Below, in pieces: positions 9,447-16,868 of a stretch of 64,000 nucleotides of DNA. The position numbers and the translations under genes were made by a program. A model generated the notes under the pieces. The model did no database searches. It saw only the letters and a list, made by a program, of their open reading frames with translations, and had not been told where the DNA came from. The stretch spans positions 4,940,501 to 5,004,500 of the forward strand of contig NZ_CP046703.1 in the NCBI RefSeq assembly GCF_009873495.1, in the 5' to 3' direction. Source of the stretch: Nostoc sp. ATCC 53789. GTDB taxonomy: Bacteria > Cyanobacteriota > Cyanobacteriia > Cyanobacteriales > Nostocaceae. Within the stretch, counting starts at the first letter, position 1. Each line of letters begins with the position of its first letter.

Positions 9447-10259
9447 TTAACGTTGTAACCATCCTTCCAAATCAGCAAGAGAAGAGAAATCCAACAAAGC
9501 ATCACCTAAAGCTTCCAACTGTTCCACCGATAACCCTTGAATCTGAGACAGAAGCGCATCAGGAATCGCACCCACAAGTCGGTTTAACTGTCGTAAAACG
9601 ACCTTTCTTTCTCCTTCTTCCTTTGCTTCCCTAATAGCCCGTGGTTCTTCCAAATTCAGTCCCAACATCGCTGCAATCTCCTCTCGACTAAGATTAGAAA
9701 ACTTATAGACAATAATCGTCGTCACTAAATCAATTATCGCTTGCTCCGATTGTTGCCGTGCTTGTTCCAGCAAAAACCGCGCCCCTTCCACTGCTTCGGT
9801 TTCAGAAGTAACATTTGTCAGCAACATCAAACCCAATCCCAAAGGTTGTTGTCGTAAATCTCCCAACTCATCCAGATAAACCCGCCTGACTTGATCACTT
9901 TCCAATAAAGCGCGGTGAATCGAAGAGGAAGAAGGTTCCAGGCTGCGAGAGCCAAAAATTATGACCCCAAACCAGTCATCGTAACGGATAGAGTGGCGGT
10001 AGAGAAACAAAAACAACTCACTAAAGAAGCGGTGATATAAGTCTTCGTCCTTCTGAAACTGGACTTCTGCAAAAAAGACGGTTTTGGAAACTGCATCAGC
10101 CGGAGGTAAAAATACTCCATCAATCCGAAACGCCGTTTCTTTCACTTCAACTGATTCAAACTGGTAGTTTTCTGCTTCTGGAGGTGGTTCATCTACTAAT
10201 TCAAATAGCAAACCGGGAAATTGCTTAAATAATTTATAGAAGATGGTGTCACGTCGCAT
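9447..10259 (-). CDS. Rpn family (DUF2887) recombination-promoting nuclease/putative transposase
   Basis: 270 residues. N-terminal 'RRDTIFYKLFKQFPGLLFELV' and the nuclease core 'AFRIDGVFLPP...VFFAEVQFQKDEDLYHRFFSELFLFLYRH' give a D ... E-x-Q arrangement of the PD-(D/E)xK superfamily. A DUF4351-like C-terminal helical module (about 215-270, 'LRQLNRLVGAIPDALLSQIQGLSVEQLEALGDALLDF') follows an Ala/Glu-rich linker. Family members such as E. coli RpnA are Ca2+-stimulated DNA endonucleases that promote RecA-independent recombination; they are very numerous in cyanobacteria. It sits opposite in strand between menD and menB, separating two genes of one pathway. Confidence 0.85.
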   Translation of the reverse strand: MRRDTIFYKLFKQFPGLLFELVDEPPPEAENYQFESVEVKETAFRIDGVFLPPADAVSKTVFFAEVQFQKDEDLYHRFFSELFLFLYRHSIRYDDWFGVIIFGSRSLEPSSSSIHRALLESDQVRRVYLDELGDLRQQPLGLGLMLLTNVTSETEAVEGARFLLEQARQQSEQAIIDLVTTIIVYKFSNLSREEIAAMLGLNLEEPRAIREAKEEGERKVVLRQLNRLVGAIPDALLSQIQGLSVEQLEALGDALLDFSSLADLEGWLQR

Positions 10260-10318
10260 TTTTATTCCTCAACACCCAGACAATTACCAGATTGTAAAGG
10301 CTTGAGACAACAATTTTA

Positions 10319-10489
10319 GCGTAGGCGTAGCCTGGATTTCTCACAAGTGAGAAATCCAAGGGGTGTGGGAGGTGTGGGAAGTGTGGGAGGATGGGGAAGA
10401 AGTCTTACCCCCCACACTCCCCACACTCCTCTTCCCCTGAAGCCTACACTATGCGTGAGAAATCCGGGGTAGCCCACCGCAGGTATCGC
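10319..10489 (+). repeat. Dispersed GTAGGCGTAGCC repeat, copy interrupted by a MITE-like element
   Basis: The left part GCGTAGGCGTAGCC (10319-10332) and the right part TAGCCCACCGCAGG...ATCGC (10470-10489) together make one complete copy of the dispersed repeat. The MITE-like element sits between them, with TAGCC present on both sides. Confidence 0.7.
10333..10469 (+). mobile_element. MITE-like non-autonomous element, copy 1 (about 137 bp)
   Basis: It begins TGGATTTCTCAC and ends GTGAGAAATCCGGGG, so GGATTTCTCAC forms an 11-bp terminal inverted repeat. A 5-bp direct repeat TAGCC lies on both sides (10328-10332 and 10470-10474). The inside has GTGTGGGAGG-type repeats on the left and their complement (CCCACACTCC) on the right, so the whole can fold into a long hairpin. 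A palindrome, GGATTTCTCAC-A-AGTGAGAAATCC, is at the left end. A second copy in reverse orientation is at 40068-40195. It has no coding capacity; any transposase would act in trans. Confidence 0.75.
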
Positions 10490-10542
10490 ATGTCCCTACG
10501 TCCGCGATAAAATTCTCAAGCACAACAGCGCACTCCATACCA

Positions 10543-11376
10543 ATGCAAACTAACTGGCAAACTGCCAAAACCTACGAAGACATTCTGTATCAAAAAACTG
10601 ATGGCATTGCAAAAATCACCATCAACCGCCCTCATAAACGCAATGCTTTCCGTCCTGAAACAGTCTTTGAACTGTATGACGCTTTCTCTAATGCTCGTGA
10701 AGATACTACTATTGGTGTCGTCCTATTTACTGGCTATGGCCCACATACTGATGGTAAATATGCCTTCTGTTCCGGTGGCGATCAAAGCGTGCGCGGACAT
10801 GCGGGTTATCTGGATGACACTGGTATCCCTCGCTTGAATGTGCTGGACTTACAACGCCTGATTCGTTCGATGCCGAAAGTGGTGATTGCTTTAGTCGCTG
10901 GATATGCGATCGGTGGTGGACACGTTCTACACTTAATTTGCGACCTTACCATTGCTGCCGATAACGCCATTTTCGGACAGACAGGCCCGAAAGTCGGCAG
11001 TTTTGACGGTGGTTTTGGAGCCAGCTATCTTGCCCGCATCGTGGGGCAAAAAAAAGCTAGAGAAATTTGGTTTCTTTGCCGCCAATATGATGCCCAACAA
11101 GCGCTAGAAATGGGTTTAATTAATTGCGTCGTCCCAGTCGAACAACTAGAAGCGGAAGGTATTCAATGGGCGCAGGAGATTTTAGAAAAAAGTCCGATCG
11201 CAATTCGATGTCTCAAAGCCGCCTTCAATGCTGATTGTGACGGACAAGCTGGTTTACAAGAACTCGCTGGCAATGCCACCTTACTCTATTACATGACAGA
11301 AGAAGGGTCTGAAGGCAAACAAGCTTTTCTCGAAAAGCGTCCACCAGATTTTCGCTCTTTTCCTTGGCTACCTTAA
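10543..11376 (+). CDS. menB: 1,4-dihydroxy-2-naphthoyl-CoA synthase
   Basis: 277 residues, crotonase fold. 'GIAKITINRPHKRNAFRPETVFEL' is the N-terminal MenB pattern. 'FCSGGDQSVRGHAGY' is the oxyanion/substrate loop, 'VVIALVAGYAIGGGHVLHLICDLTIAADNAIFGQTGPKVGSFDGGFGASYLARIVGQKKAREIWF' the catalytic core, and 'FLEKRPPDFRSFPWLP' the C-terminal tail typical of MenB. The enzyme closes the second ring of the naphthoquinone from o-succinylbenzoyl-CoA, downstream of MenD. The MITE-like element and a broken repeat lie just upstream, so its promoter must lie close to the start or within those repeats. Confidence 0.95.
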   Translation: MQTNWQTAKTYEDILYQKTDGIAKITINRPHKRNAFRPETVFELYDAFSNAREDTTIGVVLFTGYGPHTDGKYAFCSGGDQSVRGHAGYLDDTGIPRLNVLDLQRLIRSMPKVVIALVAGYAIGGGHVLHLICDLTIAADNAIFGQTGPKVGSFDGGFGASYLARIVGQKKAREIWFLCRQYDAQQALEMGLINCVVPVEQLEAEGIQWAQEILEKSPIAIRCLKAAFNADCDGQAGLQELAGNATLLYYMTEEGSEGKQAFLEKRPPDFRSFPWLP

Positions 11377-11378
11377 AA

Positions 11379-11419
11379 TTGCAAAAATCGCACCTCAATA
11401 AAGGGTGCGATTTTTGCAA
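11379..11419 (+). terminator. Rho-independent terminator after menB
   Basis: A 16-bp perfect stem (TTGCAAAAATCGCACC with GGTGCGATTTTTGCAA) around a 9-nt loop, starting 2 bp after the menB stop codon. The T run lies inside the stem, as is usual for bidirectional cyanobacterial terminators. Confidence 0.85.
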
Positions 11420-11503
11420 ATGTCAATGTTTATGGCACTAAATATCTTAAAAGCAAATCTTATCTTAAGCAAACTACAAAATTGGTTCAGTAATAATGGA
11501 TAA

Positions 11504-11815
11504 CTAAATAAACACTGCTTCAGTCTTGGCCTCTTCAGAATATATAGAGGCAGTTATTTCTTCTACAGGAGCAGCATGATCTAAATCTGAAGCCGGGGAA
11601 TGAGAACAAGCTAAAACTGGTCTAGCATCTGGCAAAGTCCAAGCATCTTCCAAGGTTTCCCAAGAAGGTGCAAAAGGTGGGAGCGCCAAGGAGCAAGCCT
11701 TCCAAGTTGCTTGGACTGGCGCTCCCAACTGCTGGCACGTTCCACCACGGCGACCTTCTGGCTGGTAATGACGGCAATATTTACAGGCAGATGCTAAAAA
11801 TTTAATAGGTTTCAT
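11504..11815 (-). CDS. Cysteine-rich conserved hypothetical protein
   Basis: 103 residues with an N-terminal metal-site-like pattern: C11-x2-C14 in 'ACKYCRHY', then Cys in 'GGTCQQLG' and in 'WKACSLALPPF'. The Cys spacing suggests one bound zinc or iron-sulfur cluster (inference). The C-terminal half is acidic and poor in structure. I recall similar short proteins in other cyanobacteria but no function. Start ATG at 11815. Confidence 0.6.
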   Translation of the reverse strand: MKPIKFLASACKYCRHYQPEGRRGGTCQQLGAPVQATWKACSLALPPFAPSWETLEDAWTLPDARPVLACSHSPASDLDHAAPVEEITASIYSEEAKTEAVFI

Positions 11816-12287
11816 TCGGATTCATCTTTAGTGCCGTTTTCGGCTGAATTTCATCTTTATATTTTGCTTCTATATATAAAGACGGATAAAAGCCAAAAAA
11901 CCATTATTTTCTATAGCTTTCAGCGATCCCGACGAAAAAATAAACTTTAGGATATTTTTATAATCTTGTTATATTTTTAAATAATCTGGAGAGTGATTAC
12001 CTATTGATTTTGGCTAAAACTTATTAGGGATCAAGAGTAAAACTAAAGATTTTGATTTATTTAGCCTTTTAACTTCCTCCTTAAGGATGCCTTAAGACAT
12101 ATAATTTCAGATAAATAGTCTGGTTTTAGTACCACGTTTGGTATATTTTAGCTGTAAAACATCTTTTTTCTCAAGAATTAGAACGAACTTATCTAGATGG
12201 CAGCAGCAAATTACTTTGAGATAAATTCTGCCCAAGGAATAATCGCTAAAATATTTTGCGTTCAATTTAGGCCAAGACTGACTTACT
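11816..12287. other. Intergenic region, no supported gene
   Basis: About 470 bp of AT-rich DNA between two minus-strand genes. A frame of 107 codons overlaps the end of the downstream gene in another register and resembles nothing known, so it is not called. Confidence 0.5.
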
Positions 12288-12830
12288 TTAAAACTTTTTA
12301 GCAGCACAGACAGAACAGACTGCCCAGCGCTGGAGTTCGCCGGGCGGGGTGGGAGATTCACATTGAGGACAAAGGGGTAAGCCATGCGATCGCGATCGCA
12401 TAATCTTCGTCCAATGCCCAAAAGCAGCATTTACATCCTTGGTGGGTGTAACATCAGGGCGGCTAATCTCATCACCAAGGTAACTGGGATGCTCGTGGGG
12501 CAAAACCGTTTGTTGCTGTTTTCTCTCCACAGATGGATTCTGCCAGCTAGCAGTAGAGAAGCGAATATCAACCAAAGGCGTTGGCAGTATTTTATTCAAC
12601 TTTAAAAGCAGAGACGTGCGACCAAAAGTCAGGTTTTGCGCCCAAGCAGCGCTAGAAGTTGCTACCGACAAAACATCGCGTTGAATCGACAATGGTCGAG
12701 TATTTGCGGCAACCACTGGCCCAACAACACTTGCCCAACACTTGAGCAAGTGTTGAAATGGTTGCTCCTGCCATTTAGACTGCTTTTCCAGAACGCCTAA
12801 AATATCATTAATTGATTTCAACGACATCAT
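12288..12830 (-). CDS. DUF721 (DciA-like) protein with C-terminal zinc ribbon
   Basis: 180 residues. The N-terminal half ('LKSINDILGVLEKQSKWQEQPFQHLLKCWASVVGPVVAANTRPLSIQRDVLSVATSSAAWAQNLTF') is the DUF721 KH-like domain of DciA, which helps load the replicative helicase DnaB in bacteria lacking DnaC. The C-terminus carries a CPQC...CSVC ribbon (about 153-176), a feature of many cyanobacterial members. A role in replication initiation is inferred from the family. A HIP1-like double GCGATCGCGATCGC lies within the gene. Confidence 0.8.
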   Translation of the reverse strand: MMSLKSINDILGVLEKQSKWQEQPFQHLLKCWASVVGPVVAANTRPLSIQRDVLSVATSSAAWAQNLTFGRTSLLLKLNKILPTPLVDIRFSTASWQNPSVERKQQQTVLPHEHPSYLGDEISRPDVTPTKDVNAAFGHWTKIMRSRSHGLPLCPQCESPTPPGELQRWAVCSVCAAKKF

Positions 12831-12844
12831 TCAAAGTGGGGAGA

Positions 12845-12950
12845 GAAGAAGGGAATAGGATAGGGTACAGGTTACAGGTTACAGGTTACAGGGTGCAGAT
12901 TATTCACTATCACCTGTCACCTGTCACCTCTTCCCCAATCCCCAATCTAT
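12845..12950. repeat. GGTTACA/ACCTGTC tandem heptamer repeat
   Basis: A row of GGTTACA units, then GATTATTC, then the complementary row of CACCTGT units, able to form one hairpin. Nearly the same structure stands upstream of ruvB at 52780-52915. Confidence 0.75.
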
Positions 12951-13026
12951 TTAAATAATTTTCGCTAATATTGTCAGAAATATATCTATAGTTATTCCAG
13001 AAATCTACGTTTGAGGCACACAGGCA

Positions 13027-14373
13027 ATGACTCAAAACCCCCTAAACGATTCCGGTACTCAATCGTCTAAAACGCCTGGGTTGAAACCAGCACTAACAGC
13101 AGCACTAGCAAGTTTAGAAGTACCGCTAGATCAAGAATTAGCTCGATACCGACGCACGCGAAATGGTTTAGTGTCATCAAACCAACGCCGTGTTGCAAGT
13201 TACATGAGCAGTCAAACCCAGTCCTTGACTGCCATTCCTACAACATTGGGAACAACTCAGTCATCAGTAACGGAAATTAAAACTAACGTGCCGCCTGCTG
13301 TACCTGTGAATCATCAGGGAACCCCAGCGCCAGTTACAGAAATTGACGTACCACCAGCATCTTCTCTAGTTGTGAATCATGAGGTGAACCGAGCGCCAGT
13401 TACAGTAAATACCGAAGAACCAAATAATCTCAATGTGCCCTCTACCCAAGATTCTGCTAAAACACAAACTCAACTTCCACCGCCACCGCCGAATTTTAGT
13501 AGCAGCATCGTGCCAGCAATTGTTAAAGATACTAAGAGCGAAAATCTTTTGCAGACAGATAACACCCCTAAGCACCCAGATGACTACTTAGAATCTAGTG
13601 AAGCACTACTGCGAAGTCTGACAGAAGAACAACCAGAAACCCAAAAACCAAGCAATTCTAGTGACAGTCTGCTATCACCTTTAGGTATCGGCTCAATGTT
13701 GCTGCTATTGTTAGCAAGTCTTACCTTGGGTTATGTAGTATTCAATCCTAAAGGCTTGCCTCAATGGAATTTAGGCAAGTTGTTTAACGGAAACTCGTCT
13801 CCTACACCAGGAAATACTGAAGAAGTTGGGAGTAATGTCCAACCTCAGATCCAGCCACCAAGCACATCATCTATGTATCCCAATCTTGCGGCCCAAGAGT
13901 TTCCTGATGTGAGAGATCCTAATGATCTAGTTGGCTTACAACCTAAAGTCCAACCAACCGTCGCTAATCCAGCCGTTCGCCAAAACCCTGTAAATCCTCA
14001 AGCGCCATTGTCTAACCCCAATACAGCCCTAAAACCGACAGATCCGATCGCTCTAGCGCCAGTACCAACTGTACAATCCTTACCTCCCCTAAATTTACCT
14101 CCCATTTCAACGGCAAAAACCTCGCCCCAGCCAATCACAGCCTCACCAAAGCCTAATGCAGAAATCAAACCAGGAACAGATGGGTTCTACCATGTCGTGA
14201 TAGATAATAAAGGTGCAGCTTATGCTTCAGCACGGCAAGTAATTCCTGATGCTTATTTATCACCCAACAAAGAATTGATTTATCTCGGTGCTTTTAAGAC
14301 TAAAGAGCAAGTACAAAAACAGATGCAATTATTACAGACAAAGGGAATTAAGGCACGAGTTCAGCAACCATAA
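13027..14373 (+). CDS. Single-pass membrane protein with disordered flanks and SPOR-like C-terminus
   Basis: 448 residues. The N-terminal 38 residues include a conserved 'ALTAALASLEVPLDQELARYRRTRNG' box, a Pro/Thr-rich disordered stretch runs to about 215, and a transmembrane segment lies near 219-240 (PLGIGSMLLLLLASLTLGYVVF). A second Pro/Asn-rich linker leads to a small C-terminal domain (about 388-448, 'FYHVVIDNKGAAYASARQVIPDAYLSPNKELIYLGAFKTKEQVQKQMQLLQTKGIKARV') with a SPOR-like pattern. SPOR domains bind denuded peptidoglycan at septa; whether this one does is inference. The architecture is known to me only from cyanobacteria. Confidence 0.65.
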   Translation: MTQNPLNDSGTQSSKTPGLKPALTAALASLEVPLDQELARYRRTRNGLVSSNQRRVASYMSSQTQSLTAIPTTLGTTQSSVTEIKTNVPPAVPVNHQGTPAPVTEIDVPPASSLVVNHEVNRAPVTVNTEEPNNLNVPSTQDSAKTQTQLPPPPPNFSSSIVPAIVKDTKSENLLQTDNTPKHPDDYLESSEALLRSLTEEQPETQKPSNSSDSLLSPLGIGSMLLLLLASLTLGYVVFNPKGLPQWNLGKLFNGNSSPTPGNTEEVGSNVQPQIQPPSTSSMYPNLAAQEFPDVRDPNDLVGLQPKVQPTVANPAVRQNPVNPQAPLSNPNTALKPTDPIALAPVPTVQSLPPLNLPPISTAKTSPQPITASPKPNAEIKPGTDGFYHVVIDNKGAAYASARQVIPDAYLSPNKELIYLGAFKTKEQVQKQMQLLQTKGIKARVQQP

Positions 14374-14602
14374 GTTGCAAAAATCTACGATACCATGAGA
14401 TAACAGTCCTGACTTATGAGTGCTGTTAGCGGATAGCTAAGGTTTAGCCCGTGCTGAGTAGTAGATACAAAATCTGACTACGACAAAAATTTTATACTCA
14501 ATTAAATTACTGAGTATTCAGCACTTCATAACTACCCTCCTACAAAATTTTTATACTCAGCACTCATTACTCAGCATTGAGTTTCGTGAATGGAGAGCCG
14601 AC

Positions 14603-15358
14603 ATGGAATTAATCAAGCGTATTCTGCGGGTGATTCGCTCTAATCTCAATAGTTTGATCGGTGGTGCAGAAGATCCAGAAAAGATTCTAGAGCAAACTGT
14701 CCTAGAGATGCAGGAAAATCTGGTGCAGTTGCGTTCGGGTGTAGCACAAGCGATCGCTACCCAAAAACGCACCCAACGACAGGCAGCGGCTGCCAACTCT
14801 CAAACAGAAGAATGGTATCGCCGCGCCCAATTGGCCTTACAACAAGGCAATGAACCTCTAGCACGGGAAGCTTTGACTAAGCGCCAAGCTTATAAAGAAA
14901 CCAGTACAGCCCTCTTTTCTCAGATAGAGCAGCAAAACGATATAGTCGCTAGGCTAAAAAAGGATATGCGATCGCTAGAGTTAAAAATTTCCGAGGCGAA
15001 AACAAAAAAAGATATGTATATTGCTCGCGCCCGTTCTGCTGAAGCCTCTTCTCGCCTCCAGGAAATGCTTGGGGGAGTTTCTACCACTAGCAGTCTGAGC
15101 GCCTTTGAGCGTATGGAAGAAAAAGTTTTGCAAATAGAAGCTCATTCAGAAGCAATTGCCCAACTCGGTAGCGACGACTTGGAAACACAATTTACTTCCT
15201 TGGAATCTACTAATAATGTGGATACTGAATTAGCCGCGATGAAGGTGCAGGTTTTAAATCAGGCAGAAAACACACAGCACAACAATCTGCTTACCGAGGA
15301 GAAGCAGAACACGGTACAGCCTCCTCAACAGCAGTTACCTAAAACTCAAGACTCTTGA
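14603..15358 (+). CDS. PspA/IM30 family protein (PspA-like paralogue)
   Basis: 251 residues, almost wholly alpha-helical. The N-terminal amphipathic helix 'MELIKRILRVIRSNLNSLIGGAEDPEKILEQTVLEMQENLVQLRSGVAQAIA' and the long coiled coil to about 185 ('SAFERMEEKVLQIE') define the ESCRT-III-like PspA/Vipp1 family. It is followed 162 bp later by a close paralogue with the Vipp1 C-terminal helix, which this protein lacks; its tail is Gln-rich instead. It is therefore more PspA-like: a membrane-stress protein forming helical rods on membranes. The pair probably arose by tandem duplication. Confidence 0.85.
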   Translation: MELIKRILRVIRSNLNSLIGGAEDPEKILEQTVLEMQENLVQLRSGVAQAIATQKRTQRQAAAANSQTEEWYRRAQLALQQGNEPLAREALTKRQAYKETSTALFSQIEQQNDIVARLKKDMRSLELKISEAKTKKDMYIARARSAEASSRLQEMLGGVSTTSSLSAFERMEEKVLQIEAHSEAIAQLGSDDLETQFTSLESTNNVDTELAAMKVQVLNQAENTQHNNLLTEEKQNTVQPPQQQLPKTQDS

Positions 15359-15520
15359 AGTTCGGCTAATTACCCCAGTTTGGAGATATCTTAAGAATTA
15401 AGAGTTGTTATAACGTACTGATTCCAACCGGAAAGATTACATTGAAATAGGTAGCTATTAAAAAGTAAAAAAGCTAACTGTCCAGCAAAAAGCGTAAACC
15501 AAACAAGGAAAAACAAAGTT

Positions 15521-16297
15521 ATGGGATTATTCGATCGCATTAAGCGAGTAGTTAGTTCTAACCTCAACGACCTGGTTAACAAAGCCGAAGACCCCGAAAA
15601 AATGCTAGAACAAGCCATCCTGGAAATGCAGGAAGACTTGGTGCAGCTGCGTCAGGGAGTAGCCCAAGCGATCGCCGCCCAAAAACGTAGTGAGAAACAG
15701 TACAATGATGCCCAAAATGAAATCAATAAGTGGCAACGCAATGCTCAACTAGCACTGCAAAAAGGTGATGAGAACCTAGCAAGGCAAGCTCTAGAGCGCA
15801 AAAAAACTTATACTGACACCAGCGCCGCCCTCAAAGCTAGCTTAGATACCCAAAGTACTCAAGTTGAAACCCTCAAGCGCAACTTAATCCAGCTGGAAAG
15901 CAAAATTTCTGAGGCTAAAACCAAGAAAGAAATGCTTAAAGCTCGGATCACAACTGCCAAAGCCCAAGAGCAACTCCAAGGCATGGTGCGTGGGATGAAT
16001 ACCAGCAGTGCAATGTCTGCCTTCGAGCGGATGGAAGAAAAAGTCTTGATGCAAGAAGCCCGGGCCCAGGCACAAGGAGAGTTAGCAGGTGCAGATTTAG
16101 AAACCCAATTTGCCCGGTTGGAAGGTAGTAGCGATGTTGATGATGAATTGGCAGCTTTGAAAGCGCAAATGCTACCACCCGCTACTCCAGTAACTCAAGC
16201 ACAACTTCCACCCCAACAAGAAACCACTCCTGCTAAGTCGAATGAAGTGGTTGATGCCGAGTTGGATTCCCTACGCAAGCAATTGGATCAACTATAA
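15521..16297 (+). CDS. vipp1: Vipp1/IM30, thylakoid membrane maintenance protein
   Basis: 258 residues. It has the same ESCRT-III-like body as the upstream gene ('MGLFDRIKRVVSSNLNDLVNKAEDPEKMLEQAILEMQEDLVQLRQGVAQAIA'). After a Pro/Gln-rich linker (about 212-240) comes an extra C-terminal helix 'VVDAELDSLRKQLDQL', the mark that separates Vipp1 from PspA. Vipp1 builds ring and rod assemblies needed for thylakoid formation and membrane repair. Its own gap and terminator suggest separate or partly separate transcription from the paralogue. Confidence 0.88.
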   Translation: MGLFDRIKRVVSSNLNDLVNKAEDPEKMLEQAILEMQEDLVQLRQGVAQAIAAQKRSEKQYNDAQNEINKWQRNAQLALQKGDENLARQALERKKTYTDTSAALKASLDTQSTQVETLKRNLIQLESKISEAKTKKEMLKARITTAKAQEQLQGMVRGMNTSSAMSAFERMEEKVLMQEARAQAQGELAGADLETQFARLEGSSDVDDELAALKAQMLPPATPVTQAQLPPQQETTPAKSNEVVDAELDSLRKQLDQL

Positions 16298-16324
16298 AAT
16301 TGCCAGAAAACTTATTTGAGCTAG

Positions 16325-16352
16325 TCCCACGCCTGTTGGTTGTGGGATTTTA
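16325..16352 (+). terminator. Probable terminator after vipp1
   Basis: Stem TCCCAC/GTGGGA with an 11-nt loop followed by TTTTAT, 28 bp after the stop codon of vipp1. Confidence 0.5.
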
Positions 16353-16471
16353 TATCATTAGTCAATAGTTAACAGTCAAAATAACTATGAATTATTGATT
16401 ATGGACTATTGACTACTTTGGGATAAAGTATTGTGTGTGCCAACTTTGATCGCCACCGGATGGAGACTGCA

Positions 16472-16807
16472 ATGAGTAAGGCTGTAATCACCATAACTGA
16501 TGCTGAGTTTGAAACAGAAGTGTTAAAAGCTGAACAGCCTGTATTAGTTTACTTTTGGGCTTCCTGGTGTGGCCCTTGTCAATTGATGTCGCCCATGATT
16601 AACTCAGCTGCTAGCAAATATAGCGATCGCCTCAAAGTCGTGAAAATGGAAATTGACCCCAACCCACTCACTGTTAAGCAGTACCAAGTGGAAGGTGTTC
16701 CGGCTCTGAGACTATTTCAAGGCCAGGAAGTTTTAATTTCGACTGAGGGAGTCATCGGTAAAGATAAGTTACTCGAACTCTTAGATACGCACTTAAATAG
16801 TAATTAG
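16472..16807 (+). CDS. Thioredoxin
   Basis: 111 residues from the chosen start, with the active site WCGPC in 'VLVYFWASWCGPCQLMSPMINSAASKY' and the cis-Pro in 'VEGVPALRLFQG'. The ATG at 16472 has a GGAG 7 bp upstream; in-frame starts at 16433 and 16460 would add a tail outside the thioredoxin fold. It reduces target disulfides in the cytosol. The pattern 'ASWCGPC' with 'ALRLFQGQEV' is closer to the divergent cyanobacterial m-like/y-like group than I can resolve, so no symbol is given. Confidence 0.88.
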   Translation: MSKAVITITDAEFETEVLKAEQPVLVYFWASWCGPCQLMSPMINSAASKYSDRLKVVKMEIDPNPLTVKQYQVEGVPALRLFQGQEVLISTEGVIGKDKLLELLDTHLNSN

Positions 16808-16868
16808 TCAATAGTTCATAGTCCATAACTAATGACTAATGACCAATGACAAATGACTAATGACTAAT
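16808..16868. repeat. TGACTAA tandem heptamer repeat
   Basis: Units AATGACT, AATGACC, AATGACA in a row between the thioredoxin and aminotransferase genes. The same unit (as its complement TCATTAG) recurs after atpD. The array runs into the first ATG of the next gene. Confidence 0.75.

Noticed and set aside
12107..12430. 107-codon minus frame overlapping the DUF721 gene
   Set aside because: It shares DNA with a well-supported gene in another register and has no family resemblance.
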